A DNA stretch of 64,000 nt from Dactylosporangium fulvum. GTDB lineage: Bacteria > Actinomycetota > Actinomycetes > Mycobacteriales > Micromonosporaceae. Every line of letters begins with the position of its first letter. Positions within the stretch are counted from its first letter, which is position 1. A program made the position numbers and the translations under genes. Under the pieces are notes generated by a model that ran no database searches, was not told the origin of the DNA, and saw only the letters and a program-made list of their open reading frames with translations. The stretch is taken from positions 9,510,501 through 9,574,500 of the forward strand of contig NZ_CP073720.1 of assembly GCF_025137375.1 (NCBI RefSeq), in the 5' to 3' direction. Positions 1 through 8,036 of the stretch are shown here, one piece after another.

Positions 1-1389
1 GCCGGTGCGCGGCGGGGTGTCGACGGTCTCCGCCAGCGTCACGCCGAGGTCGGCGGCGCGCAGGACCTCGGCGGCACGCTGGGCCGGGCCGGAGCCCTCG
101 AAGACGAGCGCGATCCGCCAGCCGTCGCCGGAGAGCCGCTTGAGGTCGTCGACGACCCGCGCGGTCTCGCCGTGGTAGAGCGGCACCGGCTGGGCGGCCA
201 GCGAGATGGTGATCGCGTCGTCGGTGACGGTGGTGCTCTCGTCCTCCTCGCCGAGTCGCCACGGCTCGACCTCGCGGACGGTGTCCTCCGCGGCGGCGAA
301 CGGGCTGAGTGACCACCACGGCTGCCCGAGCGACGCCGCGGCCGCACGGACGTCGCCCAGGTGGCGGAACGCCGCGGCGCCGAGGTCGATCGGCGCCTTG
401 CCGCCCACGGCGGCCGCCGCCCAGCTGGCCTCCAGGAACTCGTCGCTGGTGCGGACGAGGTCGTGCGCCCGGGTGCGGATCCGCTCCGGGTCGCACAGCA
501 GCACGTGGGTGCCCTCCGGCATGGTGTGCAGCACCAGCTCGAGGGAGTCGGTGCCGCCGAGCAGGGCGGGCGCGAGCGATTCCATGCCCTCCACGGGGAT
601 GCCCGCGGCGAGCTTGTCGAGCATCTCGGCGAGCTGCGGGTGGTCGGTGGACAGCTCGGCCGCGCGGGACCGGACCTCGTCGGTCAGCAGCAGCTCACGG
701 CACGGCGGCGCCCACAACTGCTCGACCTTCTCGATCGTGCGCTGGTCGGCGACCGCGAACGAGCGGATCTCCTCCACCTCGTCGCCCCAGAACTCGACGC
801 GCAGCGGGTGCTCCTCGGTCGGCGGGAAGACGTCGAGAATGCCGCCGCGGACCGCGAACTCGCCGCGCTTGGTGACCAGGTCGACGCGCGCATAGGCCAG
901 CTCGGCCAGCCGGACGACCAGGTCCTCGAGATCGGCCGACACGCCCGGGCGCAGCTCGATCGGCTCGAGATCGCCGAGGCCCTTGAGCTGGGGCTGCAGC
1001 ACCGAGCGCACCGGCGCCACGACGACCCGCGGGCAGGGCGCGGCGTCGGTCGGGTGGGCGAGGCGGCGCAGCACGGAGAGCCGCTTGCCGACCGTGTCGG
1101 AGCGCGGTGACAGCCGCTCGTGCGGCAGAGTCTCCCAGGACGGGTAGACCGCCACCTCGCCGGGGTCCAGCAGGCAGCCGAGGGCGGCGGCAAGGTCCTC
1201 CGCCTCCCGGCCGGTGGCGGTCACCGCGAGGACCGGCCGCTCGGCGGCGATGGCGGCGGCGACGAGCGCACGCAGCGACGGCGGCCCGGTCAGGTCGACC
1301 TGGTCGGCGTGCCCGGCGCGGGCGAGGTCACGGGCCCGGGCCAGGCCCGGGTCGGCGAGGGCGGCGGAAGTGAGACCGGCGAGCTTCAT
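1..1389 (-). CDS. mfd: Transcription-repair coupling factor Mfd, N-terminal part (cut by window edge)
   Basis: Mfd is the DNA translocase that removes stalled RNA polymerase from lesions and recruits UvrA. The minus-strand frame is open from ATG at 1389 to base 1, giving 463 codons of a protein usually near 1,150-1,200 residues. The visible part is the UvrB-like N-terminal module: it begins MKLAGLTSAALADPGLARA, then shows a degenerate nucleotide-binding segment (PVLAVTATGREAEDLAAAL), WETLPHERLSPRSDTVGKRL, and VTKRGEFAVRGGILDVFPP, a hallmark of Mfd and UvrB domain 2. The helicase and RNAP-interaction domains lie left of the window. It is divergent from ppc, with about 250 bases between the two starts. 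The identity is secure; only the start codon is open, because no strong Shine-Dalgarno is visible. Confidence 0.93.
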   Translation of the reverse strand, partial: MKLAGLTSAALADPGLARARDLARAGHADQVDLTGPPSLRALVAAAIAAERPVLAVTATGREAEDLAAALGCLLDPGEVAVYPSWETLPHERLSPRSDTVGKRLSVLRRLAHPTDAAPCPRVVVAPVRSVLQPQLKGLGDLEPIELRPGVSADLEDLVVRLAELAYARVDLVTKRGEFAVRGGILDVFPPTEEHPLRVEFWGDEVEEIRSFAVADQRTIEKVEQLWAPPCRELLLTDEVRSRAAELSTDHPQLAEMLDKLAAGIPVEGMESLAPALLGGTDSLELVLHTMPEGTHVLLCDPERIRTRAHDLVRTSDEFLEASWAAAAVGGKAPIDLGAAAFRHLGDVRAAAASLGQPWWSLSPFAAAEDTVREVEPWRLGEEDESTTVTDDAITISLAAQPVPLYHGETARVVDDLKRLSGDGWRIALVFEGSGPAQRAAEVLRAADLGVTLAETVDTPPRTG

Positions 1390-1642
1390 GGTGGTGTGGA
1401 GACCCAATCTGCACGGCAAACAGCCCCGCGCCCGGAACGGACGGGGGTGGTCGATGCGGGTACCAGAGTATCTGCCCGGTATGACACCTCGCCCGGCTCG
1501 TCACCGAGCGTGAGAGGCTGGGTGTAAAGAGAGATGACTCACCGAGCGCGCCCGGGGTGACGCGACAGCCGATACGATGCCGGTGAAATCGGACAGCGCC
1601 GTCCCCCAGCCGAGCCGAAGTCACATTGAGGGGACGTTTTCC
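1390..1642. promoter_or_regulatory. Divergent mfd/ppc promoter region
   Basis: This 253-base gap separates two divergent genes and must contain both promoters. On the plus strand TACGAT at 1572-1577 resembles an actinobacterial -10 box and would give a 5' leader of roughly 60 bases before ppc; no good -35 is seen at standard spacing. GAGGGG at 1629-1633 is a plausible ppc ribosome binding site. Nothing else recognisable is present. Confidence 0.4.
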
Positions 1643-4468
1643 ATGTCCGCAGAAGCACCCGCGTCGAGCGCCGCCGACGCAGCGCTCCGCGCCGACATCC
1701 GCCGGCTCGGTTCACTGCTCGGACAGAGCCTTGTCCGCCAGGACGGCCAGCAGCTGCTCGACCTGGTCGAAGAGGTCCGTGCGCTGGTCCGCACCGACCC
1801 CGAGGAGGCCGCGGAGCGGCTGCACGGGCTCGACGTGGTGACCGGCACCCAGCTCGCCCGCGCCTTCTCGACGTATTTCCACCTGGCCAACATCACCGAG
1901 CAGGTGCACCGTGCCCGCGAGCTGCGCCGCATCCGGGTCCGCGAGGGCGGCTGGCTGGAGCGGGCCGCCAAGCTCATCGCCGACCGCGGCGTCGGGACGC
2001 GCGAGATCGGCTCGATCGCCTCGAAGCTCGCCGTGCGCCCCGTCTTCACCGCGCACCCCACCGAGGCCGCCCGCCGCTCGATCCTGACCAAGCTGCGAGC
2101 CGTCGGCGACGAGCTCGACGCCGAGGCGGTCGCCACCGCGCTCGACGGCTCGCTGGAGCCCGACAAGACCCGCACGGCGCGCACCGACCGGCGCCTCGCC
2201 GAGCTGCTCGACCTGCTGTGGCAGACCGACGAGCTGCGCCTGGAGCGGCCGGAGCCGTCCGACGAGGCCCGCAACGCCGTGTACTACCTCGCCGACCTGG
2301 CCGAGGGCGCCGCGCCCCAGGTGCTCGACGACCTCTACGAGACGCTCAAGGATCTGGGCGTACAGCTGCCGCCGACGGCACGGCCGCTGACCTTCGGGTC
2401 GTGGATCGGCGGCGACCGGGACGGCAACCCGTTCGTGACGCCGGCGGTGACCCGGGACGTGCTGCTCATCCAGCACGAATACGGCATCCGCATGGCCGAG
2501 GGCGTGATCGACGAACTGATCGACGAGCTGTCGGTCTCGAAGCGCCTGCGCGGGGTGTCGCTGGACCTGTCCGCGAGCCTCGCGGCCGACCTCGACAACC
2601 TGCCGGAGCTGCCGGCCCGCTTCCGCCGGGTCAACCTCGAGGAGTCCTACCGGCTGAAGCTGCGCTGCGTCCGGCTGAAGCTGCAGCACACCCGCGACCG
2701 GCTGGCGACCGGCACCCCGCACAAGCAGGGACGCGACTACCTCGGCACCGCCGAGCTGATCGCCGACCTGGAACTGATGCGCGCGTCGCTGGCCCGCAAC
2801 GGCGGCGCGCTGCCCGCGACCGGCAAGCTCGCGTCGGCGATCCGCACGCTGTCCGCGTTCGGCCTGCAGCTGGCCACCCTCGACGTGCGCGAGCACGCCG
2901 ACGCCCACCACGAGGTGCTCGCCCAGCTCTACCGGCGGGTCGGCGAGGTCGACTACCCGTCGCTGGACCGCGGCGCACGCCGTCAGCTGCTGATCAACGA
3001 GCTCACCGGCCGACGGCCGCTGGCCACGCGCGACACCTCGCTGACCGACAGCGCGCGCAAGACGTTCGACGTGTTCTCCGCGATCCGCGAGGTGCAGGAC
3101 CGCTTCGGGCCGGAGGTCATCGAGACGTACATCATCTCGATGACGCAGGGCATCGACGACGTCCTCGCCGCCGTGGTGCTGGCCCGCGAGTGGGGCCTGG
3201 TCGAGGTGAGCGCCGGCGGCGGCTTCGGAGGCGCGTCGATGGAGTCGGCCCGCGCCCGGATCGGTTTCGCACCGCTGCTGGAGCAGGCGCGGGAGCTGGA
3301 GATGGCCGGTGAGATGCTCGACGACCTGCTGTCGATCCCGGTGTACCGCGCGATCGTGCGCGCCCGCGGTGACGTGCAGGAGGTCATGCTCGGCTACTCC
3401 GACTCCAACAAGGACGCCGGCATCACCACCTCCCAGTGGATGATCCACAAGGCCCAGCGGCAGCTCCGCGACGTCGCCGCCCGGCACGGCGTGCGGCTGC
3501 GGCTCTTCCACGGCCGCGGCGGCACCGTCGGGCGCGGCGGCGGGCCGACCCACGAGGCCATCCTGGCCCAGCCGTGGGGCACGCTCGACGGCGCGATCAA
3601 GGTGACCGAGCAGGGCGAGGTCATCTCCGACAAGTACACGCTGCCGGCGCTGGCCCGGGAAAACCTGGAGCTGACCCTCGCGGCCGTGCTCCAGTCCGCG
3701 CTGCTGCACACCGAGCCCCGTCAGCCCGCCGAGGCGCTCGCCCGCTGGGACTCGGCGATGGAGACCGTGTCGACGGCCGCGTTCGTCAACTACCGGGCGC
3801 TGGTCGAGAATCCGGACCTGCCCGCGTACTTCTGGGCGGCCACCCCCACCGAGCTGCTCGGCGCGCTGAACATCGGCTCACGCCCGGCCAAGCGGCCGAA
3901 CGCCGACGCGGGCCTGTCCGGCCTGCGGGCGATCCCGTGGGTGTTCGGCTGGACCCAGTCGCGGCAGATCGTGCCCGGCTGGTTCGGCGTGGGCAGCGGG
4001 CTCAAGGCCGCACGGGAGGCCGGCCTCGGCGACGTCCTGCGCGAGATGCACGAGAAGTGGCACTTCTTCGGCACGTTCCTGTCCAACGTCGAGATGATGC
4101 TGGTCAAGACCGACCTGCAGATCGCGTCGCGGTACGTCGAAACGCTCGTCCCCCAGCAGCTGCGGCCGATCTTCGACGTCATCCGGGAGGAGTACGAGCG
4201 GACGGTCGAAGAGGTGCTCGCGATCACAGGCGAGTCGGAGCTGCTGGACCGCCAGCCCGTCCTGCAGCGCACGCTCAACGTCCGGGACAGCTACCTGCAG
4301 CCGCTCCATCACCTGCAGGTCACGCTGCTCGACCAGTACCGTGCGAGCAAGGTCGCCGACAGCGGCTCCTGGCCCGGCGGCCGCAAGGCCTCCCCCGACC
4401 CGGCGCTCGAGCGGGCACTGCTCACGACGGTCAACGGAATCGCGGCAGGCATGCGGAACACCGGTTGA
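1643..4468 (+). CDS. ppc: Phosphoenolpyruvate carboxylase
   Basis: PEP carboxylase condenses PEP with bicarbonate to oxaloacetate and so replenishes the TCA cycle. The product is 941 residues, normal for bacterial enzymes. Key motifs are intact: FTAHPTEAARRS with the catalytic His at residue 138, GYSDSNKDAG, FHGRGGTVGRGGGPTH near residue 622, and the conserved C-terminal NTG carboxylate at the PEP/effector site. The frame is open 22 codons further upstream to ATG 1577, but ATG 1643 is chosen because GAGGGG lies about ten bases before it and the upstream residues do not look like the family. The APS kinase gene follows after 22 bases. Confidence 0.97.
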   Translation: MSAEAPASSAADAALRADIRRLGSLLGQSLVRQDGQQLLDLVEEVRALVRTDPEEAAERLHGLDVVTGTQLARAFSTYFHLANITEQVHRARELRRIRVREGGWLERAAKLIADRGVGTREIGSIASKLAVRPVFTAHPTEAARRSILTKLRAVGDELDAEAVATALDGSLEPDKTRTARTDRRLAELLDLLWQTDELRLERPEPSDEARNAVYYLADLAEGAAPQVLDDLYETLKDLGVQLPPTARPLTFGSWIGGDRDGNPFVTPAVTRDVLLIQHEYGIRMAEGVIDELIDELSVSKRLRGVSLDLSASLAADLDNLPELPARFRRVNLEESYRLKLRCVRLKLQHTRDRLATGTPHKQGRDYLGTAELIADLELMRASLARNGGALPATGKLASAIRTLSAFGLQLATLDVREHADAHHEVLAQLYRRVGEVDYPSLDRGARRQLLINELTGRRPLATRDTSLTDSARKTFDVFSAIREVQDRFGPEVIETYIISMTQGIDDVLAAVVLAREWGLVEVSAGGGFGGASMESARARIGFAPLLEQARELEMAGEMLDDLLSIPVYRAIVRARGDVQEVMLGYSDSNKDAGITTSQWMIHKAQRQLRDVAARHGVRLRLFHGRGGTVGRGGGPTHEAILAQPWGTLDGAIKVTEQGEVISDKYTLPALARENLELTLAAVLQSALLHTEPRQPAEALARWDSAMETVSTAAFVNYRALVENPDLPAYFWAATPTELLGALNIGSRPAKRPNADAGLSGLRAIPWVFGWTQSRQIVPGWFGVGSGLKAAREAGLGDVLREMHEKWHFFGTFLSNVEMMLVKTDLQIASRYVETLVPQQLRPIFDVIREEYERTVEEVLAITGESELLDRQPVLQRTLNVRDSYLQPLHHLQVTLLDQYRASKVADSGSWPGGRKASPDPALERALLTTVNGIAAGMRNTG

Positions 4469-4490
4469 CCGCTTTGGCAGACTGTCCGAC

Positions 4491-6041
4491 GTGGCTGTGA
4501 ACGGTTGGGCTGTCGATGGATGGGCGTTGCCGGACGAGGTGCTACGGGACGCACCGACCTATACGCCCAAACCATCGGAGATCGCCGACCTCGAACTGCT
4601 GCTGTCGGACGCGTATACGCCGCTGACGGGCTTCCTCGGCTCGGCGGACCTCATCGCGCTGCGGCGCACCGGCCGGCTCGCCGACGGCACGACCTGGCCG
4701 GTGCCCGTGACGCTGGAGGTGCCGCGCTCCCTCGCCGAGCAACTCGACGTCACCAACCCGCTGCGGCGGGTCCTGGTGCTCGCCGACCTGGAGGGCGCGC
4801 CGATCGCGGCGCTGGACGCGACCGAGGTCTACCCGGCGCGCAAGACCACCGCCGGGATCGCCGGACGGGTCCGGCGTCTCGGCGACGGTGGGCACGGCGC
4901 TTTCCGGCGGATGCGGCGCACTCCGGCCGAGGTCCGCGAGACGCTGCCGGCCGGCCGGATCCTCGGCGTGATCGCCGACCGCCCGCTGCACCGCCCGCAA
5001 CTCGCCCAGATCGCCCGGGCGGCCCGGACGCTCGCGGCGCACCTGCTGGTCCTCGTGCCGGTCGACAGCCCGGGCCCCGACGGACTCGCGCCGGAGGCCC
5101 TGGTCCGGTGCGTGCTGGCGGCCCGCGACCGGATGCCGTCGTCCACGATCGTGGCCCTGCCGCTGCCGCACCACGAGGGCGACGACATCCGCGACGCGAT
5201 GCTGCGGACCCGGGTGGCCGCCGCCTACGGGGTCACCCACCTCCTGGCCTCCAGCGAGTCGATGCTCTCCGGCGGCGGTCTCCGAGTGTTGGTACCTCGT
5301 GAGCTCGCCTACGACGGCCGCGACGGGCAGTGGCGGTCACTCGACGACATCCCGCCCAAGCACCGCCGGCTCCCGCTGACGGCGGCGGAGATCGAGGACC
5401 ACCTCGACCGCGGCACGATCCTGCCCGAGTGGCACACCCCACCGGCGGTCGCCCGCGAGCTGGCCCGGGCCCGGCCGCCCCGCCGCCAGCGCGGCCTGGT
5501 GGTCTTCTTCACCGGCCTGTCCGGCTCCGGCAAGTCCACCATGGCCACCGGCCTCGCCGACGCGCTGCAGGAGTCCGGCGAGCGAACGATCACCCTGCTC
5601 GACGGCGACATCGTGCGTCGTCACCTGTCCGCCGGCCTGGGCTTCTCCGCCGAGGACCGGGACACCAACATCCGGCGGATCGGCTGGGTCGCCGCCGAGG
5701 TGGGCCGCCACGGCGGCGTGGCGATCTGCTGCCCGATCGCGCCGTATCGGGATTCGCGGGCGGCGGCCCGGGAGTTCGCCCGTAACGCGGGCGCCGGTTT
5801 CGTGTTGGTCCATGTGTCGACGCCGTTGGCCGAGTGCGAGCGGCGCGACCGCAAAGGGCTCTACGCCAAGGCACGTGCGGGCCTGATCAAGGGCATGACC
5901 GGAATCGACGACCCGTACGAGGTGCCGCTGGACGCCGAGCTGACGATCGACACGACGGGCCTGTCCCACGGCGAGGCCGTCACGACCGTGCTGCGGTACC
6001 TGGGCAGCAACGGCTGGCTGGACCCCCGCCCGCTGCCCTGA
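4491..6041 (+). CDS. cysC: APS kinase with N-terminal degenerate ATP-sulfurylase-like region
   Basis: The C-terminal third (about residues 335-510 of 516) is a complete adenylylsulfate kinase: P-loop FTGLSGSGKST at 340-350, LLDGDIVRR, DRDTNIRRIGWVA, CPIAPYRDSR and GLYAKARAG, so it should make PAPS, the universal sulfo donor. The N-terminal part carries the ATP-sulfurylase PUA-like motif SDAYTPLTGFLG, but the catalytic signature (QxRNP followed by HxxH) has become ADRPLHRPQLAQ, so sulfurylase activity is doubtful. Start GTG 4491 or GTG 4497 (no clear Shine-Dalgarno); the frame also runs upstream inside ppc. Two sulfotransferase genes lie downstream, and supplying them with PAPS is the likely job. 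The fusion differs from assimilatory CysD/CysN plus CysC. Confidence 0.87.
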   Translation: MAVNGWAVDGWALPDEVLRDAPTYTPKPSEIADLELLLSDAYTPLTGFLGSADLIALRRTGRLADGTTWPVPVTLEVPRSLAEQLDVTNPLRRVLVLADLEGAPIAALDATEVYPARKTTAGIAGRVRRLGDGGHGAFRRMRRTPAEVRETLPAGRILGVIADRPLHRPQLAQIARAARTLAAHLLVLVPVDSPGPDGLAPEALVRCVLAARDRMPSSTIVALPLPHHEGDDIRDAMLRTRVAAAYGVTHLLASSESMLSGGGLRVLVPRELAYDGRDGQWRSLDDIPPKHRRLPLTAAEIEDHLDRGTILPEWHTPPAVARELARARPPRRQRGLVVFFTGLSGSGKSTMATGLADALQESGERTITLLDGDIVRRHLSAGLGFSAEDRDTNIRRIGWVAAEVGRHGGVAICCPIAPYRDSRAAAREFARNAGAGFVLVHVSTPLAECERRDRKGLYAKARAGLIKGMTGIDDPYEVPLDAELTIDTTGLSHGEAVTTVLRYLGSNGWLDPRPLP

Positions 6042-6062
6042 CCCACCCCGGCCCCGGCCCCA

Positions 6063-6080
6063 CCCCCGCGTCGGCGGGGA
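6063..6080 (+). terminator. Short GC hairpin after the APS kinase gene
   Basis: CCCCGC (6064-6069) pairs with GCGGGG (6074-6079) across a GTCG tetraloop, 22 bases after the stop codon. There is no U-tract, so it may only partly terminate transcription into the polysaccharide operon. Confidence 0.4.
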
Positions 6081-6154
6081 GATCCGGCCGGCGGACTCCT
6101 GCGCGCTGAACCGGGCGAATCTGGCGAAACAGCCCATCACGTCACAGCGACTCA

Positions 6155-6191
6155 CGGCGTTAGCCCCTGGAGAACCTGACGCCGAAGGGGC
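6155..6191 (+). promoter_or_regulatory. Candidate switch-like 5' leader structure before the Wzz-like gene
   Basis: Two mutually conflicting helices can be drawn just before ATG 6201. Helix A pairs 6155-6162 with 6177-6184 (8 bp with one G-U). Helix B pairs 6163-6168 with 6186-6191 (6 bp) and would bury AAGGGG (6185-6190), the only Shine-Dalgarno-like sequence, 10 bases from the start. They overlap as a strained pseudoknot or as alternatives, which would allow translational control. It matches no riboswitch class I recognise. Confidence 0.4.
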
Positions 6192-6200
6192 CGCCGCTTC

Positions 6201-8036
6201 ATGGACGCCAACCGCCCGCACTCCGCCGAATCCGACAGCCCAGGCGTCGACCTGCTCGGCATGGCCCGGCGCCATTGGTGGCTGGTGCTCATCCTGATGG
6301 TCGCCGGCGTCGCCGGGGCGGCGCAGTTCACCTCGATGCAGACCAAGGTCTACGAGTCGGCGACGTCGGTGCTGGTCTCGCCGATCGGCAACGGTCAGGA
6401 CGCGAACTCGACCAGCGGTCGCACCAAGGGTGACATCAACCTCGACAACGAGGCCCAGCTGGTCACCTCCACCACCGTCGCGACCGACGCCGCCGCCCTG
6501 ATGCGCTCGACGCTCCCGCCGGACGTCCTTGTCGGGAACGTGCGGGTGGAGGTACCGCCGAACACCACGTTCCTCGTCATCACGTACTCCGCCGGGGACC
6601 CCGGCGTCGCCCAGGCCGGGTCGCACGCGTTCGCCGAGGCATACCTGCGCAACCGCGAGGAGTCCGCGAAGGCCGAGGTCGCCGCCCGCATCGCGATCCT
6701 CAACGACAAGATCAGCCAGCTCAACGCCGGTCTCACGCAGATCAACAACAAGCTCGCGACCCTGCGCCCGAACGACCCGAACCGGCCCAACCTGGAGAGC
6801 CAGCGCAGCACGGCCACCTCGCAGATCAACACGCTCGCCGGCCAGCTCAACCAGCTGCTTACCACCACGGTCAGCGCGGGCAAGATCACCCGCGACGCCG
6901 ACCTGCCGTCGAGCCCGGCCAAGCCCAACCGGCTGCTCAACCTCGCCAGCGGCGCGATGATCGGCCTGCTGCTCGGCGTCGGCGCGGCGATGCTCCGCGA
7001 GCGCCTCGACCAGCGGGTCCGCCGCGCCGGGGACCTGCCCCGCCGGGTCGACGTGGCGGTGCTCGCGGCGATTCCCGGCCGGGTGAAGCCCCGCCTCGAC
7101 GACGTCTTCGCGCCGTTCGGCGCCGGGGGACGGATCTTCAACCGGCTCCGCAACGAGGTGCTCGCCAGCATCCCGGCGCCGGCCGGGGGCGACGCGCGGG
7201 TCGCGCTCGCCGGTCAGGTGGTCGTCGTCGCGGGCGCCAGCCGCGGTGCCGTGTCGACCGTGGTCGCGGCGAACCTGGCCGCGGCGTTCGCCCGTACCGG
7301 CGCCGAAACGGTCCTCGTCTGCGCACACCTGCCCGACAGCCTCGTCGACACCGCCTCGATCAACCGCATGCTCGGCGTGCGCGCCGTTCCCGGCCTGTCC
7401 GACGTGCTCGCCGGACGGTTCTCGCTGAGCAGCGCCACCCAGCGCGCCCCGCGGCACCCGAACCTGAGCGTCGTCACCACGGGCGGCACCGCGAGCGCAG
7501 GCGGGCTGCTCCAGTCGCAGGCCCTCCGGGACACGCTCGCCACGCTGCGCGAGCGGGCCGCGTACGTGGTCGTCGAGGCGCCGTCGACGGCGACCAGCGC
7601 CGACGCGCAGAGCCTGGCGAGCCTCGCCGACGCCGCCATCGTCGCGGTGGAACTGCGCCGCACCCGCAACACCGAGATCGTCGACGCCGCCGACCAGCTG
7701 CGCCGGGTCGGCACGCCGCTGCTCGGCGCGGTCGTGCTGCCGCGGCTGTCCGCACCGCGTGCCGGTGACGAGCGGGAACAGGCGCCCGAGGAGCCGACGG
7801 TCGCCGACGACATGACGACGGTGCTGGAAAAGCTGCCGCCGAAGGAGAAGGTCCCGGCGAAAAAGGACGAGGAGCCGGTCGTCACCAAGCGGCACCGGGC
7901 CACGCCGGCCACGCCGTCGTCGCCCGCGCCGTCGCCCACCGTCCCGGTGCCGCCGAAGCGCCAGAACCGCACGTTCTCGATCACCCGCATCCCGACCGAG
8001 ACGCCCAGCGAGAACGGCGCCGACAAGCGGCGATGA
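6201..8036 (+). CDS. Wzz-type polysaccharide copolymerase with degenerate BY-kinase-like domain
   Basis: 611 residues. Layout: N-terminal Wzz segment with a first membrane helix at about 26-43 (WWLVLILMVAGVAGAAQF), an extracytoplasmic region with coiled-coil character around 160-230, a second membrane helix at about 246-266, then a cytoplasmic CpsD/BY-kinase-like domain and a Pro/Lys-rich tail from about 525. The P-loop position reads AGASRGAVST near 344-353: the lysine and the usual GKS/T signature are lost, and no Tyr cluster follows, so tyrosine-kinase activity is unlikely. Such proteins set chain length or organise export of capsule and exopolysaccharide. It opens the overlapping polysaccharide genes; the polymerase gene starts inside its stop codon (ATGA). 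ATG 6201 is preceded by GAAGGGG. Confidence 0.82.
   Translation: MDANRPHSAESDSPGVDLLGMARRHWWLVLILMVAGVAGAAQFTSMQTKVYESATSVLVSPIGNGQDANSTSGRTKGDINLDNEAQLVTSTTVATDAAALMRSTLPPDVLVGNVRVEVPPNTTFLVITYSAGDPGVAQAGSHAFAEAYLRNREESAKAEVAARIAILNDKISQLNAGLTQINNKLATLRPNDPNRPNLESQRSTATSQINTLAGQLNQLLTTTVSAGKITRDADLPSSPAKPNRLLNLASGAMIGLLLGVGAAMLRERLDQRVRRAGDLPRRVDVAVLAAIPGRVKPRLDDVFAPFGAGGRIFNRLRNEVLASIPAPAGGDARVALAGQVVVVAGASRGAVSTVVAANLAAAFARTGAETVLVCAHLPDSLVDTASINRMLGVRAVPGLSDVLAGRFSLSSATQRAPRHPNLSVVTTGGTASAGGLLQSQALRDTLATLRERAAYVVVEAPSTATSADAQSLASLADAAIVAVELRRTRNTEIVDAADQLRRVGTPLLGAVVLPRLSAPRAGDEREQAPEEPTVADDMTTVLEKLPPKEKVPAKKDEEPVVTKRHRATPATPSSPAPSPTVPVPPKRQNRTFSITRIPTETPSENGADKRR

Noticed and set aside
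5337..7895. Minus-strand frame of about 850 codons opposite the APS kinase and Wzz-like genes
   Set aside because: The same shadow pattern; the plus-strand frames carry P-loops and membrane helices.
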